Assembly (NCBI RefSeq): GCF_023516505.1
Contig: NZ_JAMGBB010000001.1
Coordinates: 1,674,001-1,738,000 of the forward strand
Length of the DNA stretch: 64,000 bases
Reading direction: 5' to 3'
Source: Sphingomonas brevis
GTDB lineage: Bacteria > Pseudomonadota > Alphaproteobacteria > Sphingomonadales > Sphingomonadaceae
In this document: piece after piece, positions 1 to 7,095 of the stretch
How the letters are laid out: the number at the start of each line of letters is the position of its first letter
Numbering within the stretch: position 1 is the first letter of the stretch
The notes under the pieces: generated by a model
What the model was told of the DNA's origin: nothing
Database searches by the model: none
What the model saw: the letters and a program-made list of their open reading frames with translations, nothing else
Made by a program: the position numbers and the translations under genes

Positions 1-718
1 CCAGGCGCGCGCCCTGCCGTTCGAAGGCGCCATGGCCAAGTCGTGGAACATGCGCATCTTCAAGCATATCCGCGCCCAGGTCGACGAAGCGTCGATGATG
101 CTGGCGCAGGAGCGCGGCCCCTGCCCCGACGCGGCCGACATGGGCGTGATGGAGCGGTTCAGCTGCAAGATGGCGATCGCGCCGACCGCGTCGATCTCGA
201 TCATCGCCGGCGGCACTTCGGCCTGCATCGAGCCGATCCCGGCCAACATCTACACCCACAAGACGCTGTCCGGCAGTTTCTCGATCAAGAACCCGTACCT
301 TGAGAAGCTCCTCACCGAAAAGTCGAAGAATGCCGAAACGGTGTGGAGCTCGATCCTCGAGCGGGGCGGCTCGGTCCAGCACCTCGACTTCCTCACGACC
401 GAGGAAAAGGACGTCTACAAGACATCGTTCGAGATCGACCAGCGCTGGCTGCTCGAGCTTGCCGCCGACCGCACGCCCTACATCGACCAGGCGCAGTCGC
501 TGAACCTGTTCATCGCCGCCGACAGCGACAAGTGGGACCTGATGATGCTCCACTTCCGCGCGTGGGAGCTGGGCATCAAGTCGCTCTATTACCTCCGTTC
601 CAAGTCGGTGCAGCGCGCCGGTTTCGCCGGCGGCGTCGAGGCCGACAACACGACCGACCTCAAGGAAATCCAGCTCGCGTCGAGCACGGATTACGACGAG
701 TGTTTGGCGTGTCAGTGA
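1..718 (+). CDS. nrdA: Ribonucleoside-diphosphate reductase alpha subunit, C-terminal part
   Basis: Large subunit of class I ribonucleotide reductase, which reduces ribonucleoside diphosphates to deoxy forms in the cytoplasm. Only the last 238 or so residues lie in the window; the reading frame is open from base 2, so the gene starts upstream. The visible part contains the conserved segment around CKMAIAPTASISIIAGGTSA and IEPIPANIY, near the substrate-binding barrel, and DKWDLMMLHFRAWELGIKSLYY. It ends in ECLACQ, whose CxxC pair matches the C-terminal redox shuttle that re-reduces the active site. nrdB follows about 950 bases downstream on the same strand, so the two form one locus interrupted by three tiny genes. 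Identification is firm. Confidence 0.96.
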   Translation, partial: QARALPFEGAMAKSWNMRIFKHIRAQVDEASMMLAQERGPCPDAADMGVMERFSCKMAIAPTASISIIAGGTSACIEPIPANIYTHKTLSGSFSIKNPYLEKLLTEKSKNAETVWSSILERGGSVQHLDFLTTEEKDVYKTSFEIDQRWLLELAADRTPYIDQAQSLNLFIAADSDKWDLMMLHFRAWELGIKSLYYLRSKSVQRAGFAGGVEADNTTDLKEIQLASSTDYDECLACQ

Positions 719-733
719 TGGTTCGTCTTGTCG

Positions 734-796
734 CCCCAGCGAAGGCTGGGGCCCATGTCCTCGACGGCATGGATGCCAGCCTTCGCTGGCATGACG
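734..796. repeat. Bipartite palindromic intergenic repeat
   Basis: Two adjacent hairpins: CCCCAGCGAAGGCTGGGG, then after a spacer GCCAGCCTTCGCTGGC, with a terminal ATGACGG. The overall plan (GTC-palindrome-spacer-palindrome-ATGACG) recurs at about 4846 and 8215. It lies just after the nrdA stop and before the next start codon, so it may also act as a transcript-stabilising or attenuating structure. It is best read as a dispersed REP-like element. Confidence 0.7.
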
Positions 797-812
797 GAAA
801 AGGATTCAACCA

Positions 813-1043
813 ATGACCACGATGCAGATCGTCGAGCTGGCCGCCGCGGCGGCCCTCGTCCTGCTGTCGGTGGTGGTCTATCGCCGCAAGGGCGCGGAGG
901 GCCAGGGCGGCTATGGCAACCAGGGCTCGGTGATCGTCCTGTTCATCGCCATCCTCCTCGCCGTCCACGGGCTCGGCCTGCTCGAATATCGGCCGTCGCA
1001 GGCAGAGATTGACCATGCCGCCGAGCAGGGAGGCAGCCAGTGA
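813..1043 (+). CDS. Small membrane protein between nrdA and nrdB
   Basis: A 76-residue protein not recognised by family. It has a hydrophobic N-terminal segment (about residues 6-22, IVELAAAAALVLLSVVVY) followed by RRKG, then a second hydrophobic stretch at about 39-57 (SVIVLFIAILLAVHGLGLL). This predicts two transmembrane helices with a short positively charged turn. Its stop codon overlaps the start of the next gene (TGATG), which suggests translational coupling. It begins after the palindromic repeat that follows nrdA. The function is unknown; its conserved-looking placement inside the nrd locus may only reflect a hitchhiking operon. Confidence 0.65.
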   Translation: MTTMQIVELAAAAALVLLSVVVYRRKGAEGQGGYGNQGSVIVLFIAILLAVHGLGLLEYRPSQAEIDHAAEQGGSQ

Positions 1044-1324
1044 TGAGCAGCACAATGAAGCGGATCGCACTCATTCTCGCCGCGTCGCTGGCGCTTTCCG
1101 CCTGCGTCGCGACCGTGACGCAGAGCACGGTCCAACCCGAGGCGCCCGGCTTCCTGCTGGGCGTGTGGCACGGCTTCGCCTTCCCGGTGACCTTCATCCT
1201 TTCGCTCTTCGTCGGCGACATCGCCATCTATGCCGTCCCCAACAACGGCCATTTCTACGATTTCGGCTATTTCGTCGGCATCTGCTTCCTGGGTGTCGGC
1301 GCGCGGAGCTCGAGGCGGCGGTGA
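1043..1324 (+). CDS. Small putative lipoprotein
   Basis: A 93-residue protein starting at the ATG of a TGATG overlap with the preceding gene; a GTG one codon earlier is an alternative. Residues 1-20 form a signal peptide ending in a lipobox-like LSAC, so Cys is probably lipidated after processing by Lgt and LspA. The remainder contains a hydrophobic segment (GFAFPVTFILSLFVGDIAIYAV) and an aromatic stretch NNGHFYDFGYFVG. The C-terminus is basic (SSRRR). The next gene again overlaps by TGATG. The family was not recognised; it resembles small uncharacterised lipoproteins of proteobacteria. Confidence 0.6.
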   Translation: MSSTMKRIALILAASLALSACVATVTQSTVQPEAPGFLLGVWHGFAFPVTFILSLFVGDIAIYAVPNNGHFYDFGYFVGICFLGVGARSSRRR

Positions 1325-1668
1325 TGGCCTATCGCGACACCGACACCGGCTTCCTGCCGCTCGACCAGCATGAGCGCCCGCCGACCATGTTCGAATGGGT
1401 CGTCGCGGCCTTCGCCGTGCTGGTCGCGGTAGTGATGGTCCTGTCGGCCATCGCCGGCGAATCCGCCCCCGTGTGGCTGCGGCAGCTGCGCCTGTGGCCG
1501 ATCGCCTTCGTCGAGCTGGCGGTGGCCTGGACCATGTGGCTCCGCGCCAATTCCAAGCGGCCCGAAGACAGCTATTCGCCGAGCAGCCTCAAGCTGCTGG
1601 CCCTCACCCTATCCCTGCTCGGTGTGGCGACGCTCGCCATCGCCACCAACCTGTTCAAAGGAGCGTAA
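1324..1668 (+). CDS. Small multi-pass membrane protein upstream of nrdB
   Basis: A 114-residue protein starting at the ATG that overlaps the previous stop codon. A longer reading of the same frame from 1009 would run through two other genes and is rejected. Hydrophobic segments at about residues 20-40 (EWVVAAFAVLVAVVMVLSAI), 55-72 and 90-108 predict three helices. The first 18 residues are hydrophilic and cytoplasm-like. nrdB begins four bases after its stop, so it is very likely cotranscribed with nrdB. No functional motif was seen. Confidence 0.6.
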   Translation: MAYRDTDTGFLPLDQHERPPTMFEWVVAAFAVLVAVVMVLSAIAGESAPVWLRQLRLWPIAFVELAVAWTMWLRANSKRPEDSYSPSSLKLLALTLSLLGVATLAIATNLFKGA

Positions 1669-1671
1669 CCG

Positions 1672-2727
1672 ATGCCACTGCTCGAAGCCCGCAAGCAGTA
1701 TAAACCGTTCGAATACCCCTGGGCGTTCGATTTCTGGAAGCGCCAGCAGCAGATCCACTGGATGCCGGAGGAAGTCCCGCTGGGCGAGGATTGCCGCGAC
1801 TGGGCGCAGAAGCTGACCGAGGGCGAGCGCAACCTGCTGACTCAAATCTTCCGCTTCTTCACCCAGGCCGATGTCGAAGTGCAGGATTGCTACCACGACA
1901 AGTACGGCCGCGTGTTCAAGCCGACCGAGATCAAGATGATGCTGGCCGCCTTCTCCAACATGGAGACGGTGCACATCGCCGCTTATTCGCACCTGCTCGA
2001 CACGATCGGCATGCCCGAAAGCGAATATGGCATGTTCCTTCAGTATAAGGAGATGAAGGACAAGCACGACTATCTGGCGACCTTCGGCGTCGACAGCGAC
2101 GAGGACATCGCCCGCACGCTGGCCATGTTCGGCGGCTTCACCGAAGGGCTGCAGCTGTTCGCCAGCTTCGCCATGCTGATGAACTTCCCGCGCTTCAACA
2201 AGATGAAGGGCATGGGGCAGATCGTCAGCTGGTCGGTCCGCGACGAGAGCCTGCATTGCGAAGGCATCACCCGCCTGTTCCACGCCTTCGTCAAGGAACG
2301 CGACTGCCTGACCAATGCGGTGCGCGACGACATCATCGACTGCTGCCAGAAGACGGTTCGGCTGGAGGATGCGTTCGTCGACCTGGCGTTCGAGTTCGGG
2401 CCTGTCGAGGGCATGACCGCCAAGGAGATCAAGAAGTATATCCGCTACATCGCCGACTGGCGGCTGGGGCAGCTGGGCTTCAAGCCGATCTATATGGTCG
2501 ACGAGCACCCCCTCCCCTGGCTCGCGCCGTTGCTGAACGGCGTCGAACACGCCAACTTCTTCGAAACCCGCGCGACCGAATATTCGAAGGCCGCGACCCG
2601 GGGCACGTGGAACGACGTGTGGGACAATTTCGACCGGCGCCAGAAGGCCAAAGCGGCGAACGACGCACCGGCCGGCGAAGGCGACGGCGAGGATATGTTC
2701 GCGAGAGCTGGAGTGGCGGCGGAGTAG
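1672..2727 (+). CDS. nrdB: Ribonucleoside-diphosphate reductase beta subunit
   Basis: Small, radical-generating subunit of class I ribonucleotide reductase, 351 residues. The diiron ligands can be placed by comparison with the E. coli enzyme: Asp67, Glu98 and His101 (ETVH), Glu158 (FTEGLQ), Glu192 and His195 (DESLH). A tyrosine sits four residues after His101 (Tyr105) at the radical position, so this is a tyrosyl-radical class Ia type rather than a Phe-type class Ic. The C-terminal tail (GEDMFARAG region), acidic then short, is where the family docks on NrdA. It starts four bases after the upstream membrane-protein gene. Confidence 0.96.
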   Translation: MPLLEARKQYKPFEYPWAFDFWKRQQQIHWMPEEVPLGEDCRDWAQKLTEGERNLLTQIFRFFTQADVEVQDCYHDKYGRVFKPTEIKMMLAAFSNMETVHIAAYSHLLDTIGMPESEYGMFLQYKEMKDKHDYLATFGVDSDEDIARTLAMFGGFTEGLQLFASFAMLMNFPRFNKMKGMGQIVSWSVRDESLHCEGITRLFHAFVKERDCLTNAVRDDIIDCCQKTVRLEDAFVDLAFEFGPVEGMTAKEIKKYIRYIADWRLGQLGFKPIYMVDEHPLPWLAPLLNGVEHANFFETRATEYSKAATRGTWNDVWDNFDRRQKAKAANDAPAGEGDGEDMFARAGVAAE

Positions 2728-2734
2728 AGGGGCA

Positions 2735-3628
2735 GTGGCAACCCTGACGGACGGCATCAAGGATCTCGTTCGTCCGCCTTTCGCAAACTACGATGTAGTC
2801 GTCTATTTCGGCTGCGGCCTATTTTCGCTGCCTTTCTTATTTCACTACATCGCTTCCCCGAAGGAGGCTGGCTTCCTAGCGCTCGAAGTTGCGACTGGCG
2901 TGCCATTCGCGGACTCCGCAATAAAGACGCTGTTTGCGCTGTTTGCGGTTTACATTCTTGGCCACCTCTTAGCGTTTTTGTCATCCCTTTTCGTGGAAAA
3001 GACTGCCGAACTCTTGTTGGGTAAGATGAGCGACGCGAGCATCCTCGGGCACCGTCGCCGGGATCAACAATCATTCGATGAGATCAAGGATTGGGTGAAG
3101 CGCCGCTGGAAGTTGGCATGGCGGAAAGGTTCTCGCGCTCGTAGCCTCATCCGCCTTCTATTCTTCTTTCCCGTCTCTTTCTCTTTTGTGTTGGCCTACG
3201 CGATAAAATGGTTCGGTTATTTCACGAGCCGAATTCCCGAGGCAGTATATGAGCGTGTAAAAACGAGGCTACAGAACAAGCGCCTCCCAACGCCCGGACA
3301 CACTAAAGATTGGTACAAGGCGACAGAGCATTACGTCATAGCCAACGACCCTACCGCCGTTCCAAGAATGTACAATTATTTGGTCATAGGCGGACTCTTC
3401 CGCTCGCTAACTTTCTTATTTGCTTGTTGCGCTTGGATGGAATTTGCCCGCCTCGTCGGTGCTTTCTATCAAGACACCTTCCCTACAGATGCGATTAGCG
3501 ATTGGCAGCCGATCGTGAAGGTAGCGATGTATAACCTTCTCTTCGCATTCAGCTTCGCATCTTATGTCAAATTCTCGAGGCGCTATGCCGAAGAAATGCT
3601 GTTCTCGTTTGCGCTTCGTAGACCTTGA
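2735..3628 (+). CDS. Multi-pass membrane protein, low-GC, unknown
   Basis: A 297-residue protein with a GTG start eight bases after nrdB, preceded by a GAGGGG ribosome-binding site. Hydrophobic segments near residues 22-40, 64-88 (LFALFAVYILGHLLAFLSSLF), 137-160 (LLFFFPVSFSFVLAYAIKWF), 217-240 and 262-280 suggest four or five helices. A long basic loop (about 95-135, many Arg/Lys) would be cytoplasmic. Base composition changes abruptly here: many TTA, ATA, AAA and TTT codons, unlike nrdB. This points to horizontal acquisition, perhaps together with the HNH gene downstream. No family was recognised. Confidence 0.7.
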   Translation: MATLTDGIKDLVRPPFANYDVVVYFGCGLFSLPFLFHYIASPKEAGFLALEVATGVPFADSAIKTLFALFAVYILGHLLAFLSSLFVEKTAELLLGKMSDASILGHRRRDQQSFDEIKDWVKRRWKLAWRKGSRARSLIRLLFFFPVSFSFVLAYAIKWFGYFTSRIPEAVYERVKTRLQNKRLPTPGHTKDWYKATEHYVIANDPTAVPRMYNYLVIGGLFRSLTFLFACCAWMEFARLVGAFYQDTFPTDAISDWQPIVKVAMYNLLFAFSFASYVKFSRRYAEEMLFSFALRRP

Positions 3629-3670
3629 TTAGGATGACGGTGACAGTGCACAAATCTTCATGAGCCGCCG

Positions 3671-4297
3671 GTGAAACGTTGCTTCAAAGGGCCGATTGTA
3701 GAAATCTTTGAGGCTGCCTCGCTCCTCAGTAACGCGGCGGACGCCCATCTGGCGGGCAATCCCGATCAGGCAGCCACGTTGCTAGTTCAAGCCGACTTGC
3801 CGGCGATTTCGGCATGGACTGAATCCATCTGGGGCAAGTCCAATCCAGAAATTCATTGGAAGATTGCGCAGGCCGATCCGTTACCGTTTCTTAGCCAAGC
3901 GCTGCGACCACAACCGCGCATGCCGGGCGCAGCGCTTCAGCGAGAAATCATCCGGCGCGACGGCTATCATTGTCGCTTCTGCGGCATTCCGGTCGTGCCC
4001 TCAAAAATCCGTCAAAAGCTGGCTCGACTGTACCCTGAGAGCGTGCGCTGGGGCCGTCGCAATCATGATCAGCATGCCGCCTTGCAATGCATGTGGCTTC
4101 AATTTGACCACCTAATTCCAAACCAGCGCGGCGGCGCCAGCACGCTCGAAAACCTGATTATCACCTGTGCGCCGTGCAACTTTGGTCGGATGGAGCAGAC
4201 GATCGAGGAAGTAGGTCTGCTAAATCCGTTCAATCGAGACATCGTCGCGAGTTGGCCCGGCTTTGATCGATGGGACGGTTTAACCCGGTTGTTTTGA
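3671..4297 (+). CDS. HNH endonuclease domain protein
   Basis: A 208-residue protein with a GTG start and a helical N-terminal region (1-85) without recognised motif. The C-terminal half is an HNH module: zinc knuckle CRFC (101-104) after RRDGYH, then the core QFDHLIP with Asp146-His147, Asn161 in LENLI, and a second zinc pair CAPC (166-169) followed by Asn. This ββα-metal fold cuts DNA in restriction enzymes, homing nucleases and mobile elements. Its composition is intermediate between the low-GC gene before it and the host background. No partner methyltransferase is adjacent, so it could be a defence, mobile-element or repair nuclease; the role is not settled. Confidence 0.85.
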   Translation: MKRCFKGPIVEIFEAASLLSNAADAHLAGNPDQAATLLVQADLPAISAWTESIWGKSNPEIHWKIAQADPLPFLSQALRPQPRMPGAALQREIIRRDGYHCRFCGIPVVPSKIRQKLARLYPESVRWGRRNHDQHAALQCMWLQFDHLIPNQRGGASTLENLIITCAPCNFGRMEQTIEEVGLLNPFNRDIVASWPGFDRWDGLTRLF

Positions 4298-4661
4298 AAC
4301 TCGGAAACTGACGCGACGGCTTCCCGGTACGCCTTCCTAAGCGCCGAACTGCAACCTCTAGCGGCCAACGCCCTGCCGCGCGCTTGCGCCCTCTCCCGAC
4401 CCGCAGCATAACCATTCCCGCAGCCGCCACGCACGGCTGCCGGGGCTAGTAATCCCGTAACCAGAGCGATGGCTGAGCGTTATCAGCCACGCACCCGCGC
4501 CTTTTTGGTCGGGGAGCCTGCGACGTATGTCCAGGAGCCTCGGTTCTAAAGGTCGTAGGGGCCGGCTCTGGTCGGTTTTACTACTCCCCGATCGCCAAGG
4601 ATCGTGGTGTGTCGAGAGCGGGGGCGGACCGCCATCTCGACCCATCGGTGGGATGGGACAA
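4298..4661. other. Intergenic region with GC hairpins, no gene seen
   Basis: About 360 bases without a convincing reading frame. It contains an imperfect hairpin (CCCGCAGCCG near 4419 pairing with CGGCTGCCGGG, one bulged base) and a second short one (GGCTGA/TCAGCC near 4470-4486), followed by a CTTTTT tract. This could be a terminator after the HNH gene or a structured RNA. Nothing matched a known RNA family on inspection. Confidence 0.4.
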
Positions 4662-4844
4662 ATGAACATCGATATCGTTTGCGGGGACTGCGGCGGAAGG
4701 AACGTCCGGCGCGATGCCTGGGCCGAGTGGGATCGCGACCGGCAGACTTGGGTGCTGGGCGAGATATTCGACTACGGCCATTGCCACGATTGCGAAGAGG
4801 AGAGCCGGTTGGAGGAACTCCCTTACGTCGGGAAAGCTCGCTGA
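4662..4844 (+). CDS. Small zinc-ribbon-like protein
   Basis: A 60-residue polypeptide with two CxxC pairs: CGDC near residue 7 and CHDC near residue 41, the standard arrangement of a zinc ribbon. The rest is acidic (EEESRLEEL) with Trp residues. An ATG three codons upstream (4653) is an equally possible start. It stands alone, followed directly by a palindromic repeat. Such peptides often bind nucleic acid or proteins; no specific role can be given. Confidence 0.6.
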   Translation: MNIDIVCGDCGGRNVRRDAWAEWDRDRQTWVLGEIFDYGHCHDCEEESRLEELPYVGKAR

Positions 4845-4845
4845 G

Positions 4846-4930
4846 CGTCACCCCGGACTTGATCCGGGGTCTGCCTTACTTTCCGGTCGCTTGAAGAAAA
4901 GGCGGATGCCGGGTCAAGCCCGGCATGACG
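4846..4930. repeat. Bipartite palindromic intergenic repeat
   Basis: It begins CGTCA and ends TGACG. Between them are two hairpins, CCCCGGACTTGATCCGGGG and GCCGGGTCAAGCCCGGC, joined by a spacer that contains GGTCTGCCTT and AGGCGGAT. The element at 8215 is nearly identical in its first arm. It lies between the zinc-ribbon gene and the convergent thermonuclease gene. Confidence 0.8.
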
Positions 4931-4942
4931 AGGTAACGCGCA

Positions 4943-5548
4943 CTAACACCAACTCTGCTTCGGCCCGCCATTGTAGCGGTAGGCTAGGCCGTCAGCGATC
5001 AGCGTGTCGGCGACCGATACGCCATCGACTTTCACGATCCTGAGCTTGCGGCCATATCGGTCCTCGTCGCGGTCGATGGTGGACAGGCTGACCACGCCGC
5101 CATTGACCAGCTGGTGCAGCCGCCGCGTCGCCCGGTCGCCAAGCGACTTTTCATCGGCGCAGCCGAAATCGTGGGTTTCCGGCGTGTCGAGGCCAACGAT
5201 GCGGATGTTCTGGCCGTGGAACCAGATGGTGTCGCCATCGACCACGCAATTGGTGCCGCCGCCGGTATGGCAATAGCCGAAGCTTTCCCGGACTCCGCGG
5301 CTGTCGAGCAGGGCCTGTTTCTCCGTGGCATAGGATGACGCGTTGCTGTCGGCCATGACCGATGCGACCCCAACCAGCGCGGCAATTGCAGCGAGCCCCC
5401 ACAGCCCGCGATACCATCCAGCCCGTGGTCGCTTCGCCTCGGGCCAATAGCTCGACAAGTCCTGCTTGCCCCCCTTGATTACCCGAAACTGTCGCCTTCC
5501 GCGCGCTCTCCCGCGCCCAGGCCCACGCCCACGTCCGTGCATCGCCAT
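4943..5548 (-). CDS. Thermonuclease-family protein, membrane-anchored
   Basis: A 201-residue staphylococcal-nuclease-like (SNase) protein. The N-terminus is unusually Arg/Gly-rich (MHGRGRGPGRGRARGRR), followed by one hydrophobic helix at about 48-66, so the nuclease domain probably faces the periplasm. Catalytic positions seen by comparison with SNase are Asp106 in VVDGDT, Arg116, Asp121 and Glu124 in GLDTPE, and Arg167 in DRYGR. The family cleaves DNA and RNA with calcium. Extra cysteines (C93, C101, C130 and the C-terminal SWC) are shared with the paralogue at 53208, suggesting disulphides outside the cytoplasm. Confidence 0.88.
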   Translation of the reverse strand: MAMHGRGRGPGRGRARGRRQFRVIKGGKQDLSSYWPEAKRPRAGWYRGLWGLAAIAALVGVASVMADSNASSYATEKQALLDSRGVRESFGYCHTGGGTNCVVDGDTIWFHGQNIRIVGLDTPETHDFGCADEKSLGDRATRRLHQLVNGGVVSLSTIDRDEDRYGRKLRIVKVDGVSVADTLIADGLAYRYNGGPKQSWC

Positions 5549-5594
5549 CCCCCTGCGAGGGCCAGCTTAACTGGGGGCGCGTTCTCTAACCATA

Positions 5595-6134
5595 TTGAAA
5601 GTTGACAGTTCGCCAATCTATTGTCGGCGCTCGGGCCGCCCCATCAGGACGGCCTCGAAGGGGGCATTAAACGTCTTGGCGACCGAGAAGCAAAAGCTGG
5701 GCGAGTTTGGGGAGAAGCTGGTGGCGGCCAGCTGCCCTTGCCCCAGATGCAAGGGTCCCAAGACCTTCAAGCGGCTTCCGCCAAATTTCAAATGTGCCGA
5801 CCTGATCTGCGATTTCTGCGGCTTCCTGGCGCAGGTGAAAGCCTGCACCGTCAAGGATGTGAATACGGCGCCCGATTCAATCCTCGGAGCTGCATGGGGT
5901 CCGCAAGAGAAGCGGATGGCTTCGGCGATCTATTTCCCGCTCTACGTCGTCGCACTCAGCGCCGACGGGAAGCTGCACGCCATCTATTATCTGTCGGCAG
6001 ACCTGCAGGAGCCCGACATCTTCGAAGCCCGTAAGCCACTAACCGCCGAGGCAAAGCGAGCGGGCTGGCAGGGGTTCTACTACCGCCTGGCCCACATCAA
6101 GGACCGGCTGGTCAGACTTTACCCTAAGCCTTAA
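5595..6134 (+). CDS. DpnI-like nuclease domain protein without winged-helix reader
   Basis: A 179-residue protein resembling the catalytic domain of DpnI and the Dam-replacing family. A zinc site is made by CPRC (49-52) and CDFC (72-75). Asp69, three residues before the second knuckle, and QVK (80-82), five residues after it, occupy the same spacing as Asp and ELK in DpnI, so a PD-(D/E)xK fold is likely with Gln in place of Glu. The block RKPL..A.RAGWQG (146-160) also matches DpnI. The C-terminal winged helix that reads methylated GATC is absent (DpnI is about 254 residues). TTG at 5676, behind a GGGGG purine tract, may be the true start. Recalled alignment, not computed. Confidence 0.72.
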   Translation: MKVDSSPIYCRRSGRPIRTASKGALNVLATEKQKLGEFGEKLVAASCPCPRCKGPKTFKRLPPNFKCADLICDFCGFLAQVKACTVKDVNTAPDSILGAAWGPQEKRMASAIYFPLYVVALSADGKLHAIYYLSADLQEPDIFEARKPLTAEAKRAGWQGFYYRLAHIKDRLVRLYPKP

Positions 6135-6195
6135 TTTTTGCTGTCCTACAGCAACCTATTTGGTTCATAGACGCCGCCCATTTTGAGGAGGCGAT

Positions 6196-6771
6196 ATGGA
6201 TTATCCACTTGGCGACGAAGCATCCGGGCCGCTGGTTTTCGCGCCCGTCGCGGTCAAACCCCGCCACGACGGCTGGACCGCCGAACGCCAGCGCGCCTTC
6301 ATCGCCGTATTGGCGGAAACCGGGTGCGTCAGCGAGGCTTGCGCCGAAGTCGGCATTACGCCTCGCTCAGCCTATCGATTGCGGGAACATCCCAAGGCCA
6401 AGGCATTCTGCGAAGCATGGGACCATGCGCTGTCCTTCGCCTCGGCCCGCCTCACCTCGATCGCGTTCGAGCGCGCCGTCCATGGCAGCGTCGAGCGCAT
6501 CTATCGGAACGGGGAACTGGTCGAAGAACGGCGCAAGCCCAGCGACAAGCTGTTGATGTGGCTGCTCGGTCAAGTCGATCCGGCCGGCTTCGGCTGGCTC
6601 AATCGCATGCCCGGCGGGGCGCCGGACTTGAGCTACTACAAGCTGCAACATGCCCGGAAGCAGATGCCGAAGGAATTGCGCAAGCTATCGGACATCGATG
6701 GTGATGATTGCCCCGCGGTGCCGAACCGCGCATCGGACCTGGACCCTTATGAGGAGGAGCAACCCGCCTGA
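6196..6771 (+). CDS. Helix-turn-helix protein, terminase-small-subunit-like
   Basis: A 191-residue protein. Residues 26-70 (GWTAERQRAFIAVLAETGC, then EACAEVGITPRSAYRLREH) look like a helix-turn-helix of the kind found in phage small-terminase or transposase-like DNA-binding proteins. The middle has an ARLTSIAFERAVHGSVERIY segment followed by charged turns (RNGELVEERRKPSDKLLMW). The C-terminus is acidic and Pro-rich. A GAGGAGG-type site precedes the ATG. Similar proteins are common as isolated genes in sphingomonads; no phage structural genes are nearby, so a regulatory or domesticated role is as likely as a viral one. Confidence 0.6.
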   Translation: MDYPLGDEASGPLVFAPVAVKPRHDGWTAERQRAFIAVLAETGCVSEACAEVGITPRSAYRLREHPKAKAFCEAWDHALSFASARLTSIAFERAVHGSVERIYRNGELVEERRKPSDKLLMWLLGQVDPAGFGWLNRMPGGAPDLSYYKLQHARKQMPKELRKLSDIDGDDCPAVPNRASDLDPYEEEQPA

Positions 6772-6787
6772 CTCGTGCGGGCGGGCC

Positions 6788-6803
6788 CACGTGCGCGCAC
6801 GTG
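6788..6803. repeat. Perfect 16-bp palindrome with two CACGTG cores
   Basis: CACGTGCGCGCACGTG reads the same on both strands and lies just after the helix-turn-helix gene. No T-tract follows, so it is not a normal terminator. It could be an operator or simply a GC hairpin. The 324-base gap 6772-7095 otherwise holds only the repeat at 6883 and the hairpin at 6976. Confidence 0.5.
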
Positions 6804-6882
6804 CGCGTTGTCACCGCGACGATTGCGACTTTTGAACGCGGCTCTTTGAAAATCTGAAGATCGACAGATGAATGCCGGGCCT

Positions 6883-6960
6883 CGTCATTGCGACCCTGGC
6901 GAAAGCCGGGGGAAGCAATCCAGACTGGATCGCTTCGTCGCTCCGCTCCTCGCGATGACG
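6883..6960. repeat. Nested palindromic dispersed repeat
   Basis: Outer arms CGTCATTGCGA and TCGCGATGACG are inverted copies with one mismatch. An inner pair GCAATCCAG/CTGGATCGC nests inside. The right arm includes CGCTTCGTCGCTCCGCTCC, a sequence style common in alphaproteobacterial intergenic repeats. It differs from the bipartite repeats at 734, 4846 and 8215. Confidence 0.65.
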
Positions 6961-6975
6961 CCCTGCTCTGGAGGG

Positions 6976-6998
6976 CGTCACGGAGTGAATCCGTGACG
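6976..6998. terminator. Perfect 9-bp stem hairpin
   Basis: CGTCACGGA, loop GTGAA, then TCCGTGACG. It sits between the dispersed repeat and the end of the minus-strand lipoprotein gene. No strong T-run lies on either side, so a terminator role is only possible. Confidence 0.35.
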
Positions 6999-7095
6999 TC
7001 GATCGACACGGCTGCGCCGGTCGTCGGCCGGCCTTCGGCATCTCTTCGACATAAACTCCCGTTTGCTGCGCAAACGCTCGCTTATGCTCGGTACC

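Noticed and set aside
5602-5624. TTGACA as a -35 for the DpnI-like gene
   Set aside because: The -10 candidate TATTGT is only eleven bases away.
6196-6771. Prophage remnant
   Set aside because: One terminase-like helix-turn-helix gene without integrase, capsid or portal genes is not enough.
6788-6803. CACGTGCGCGCACGTG as a specific operator
   Set aside because: It is a perfect palindrome, but GC-rich alphaproteobacterial DNA often forms these; no second copy or regulator gene supports a binding site.
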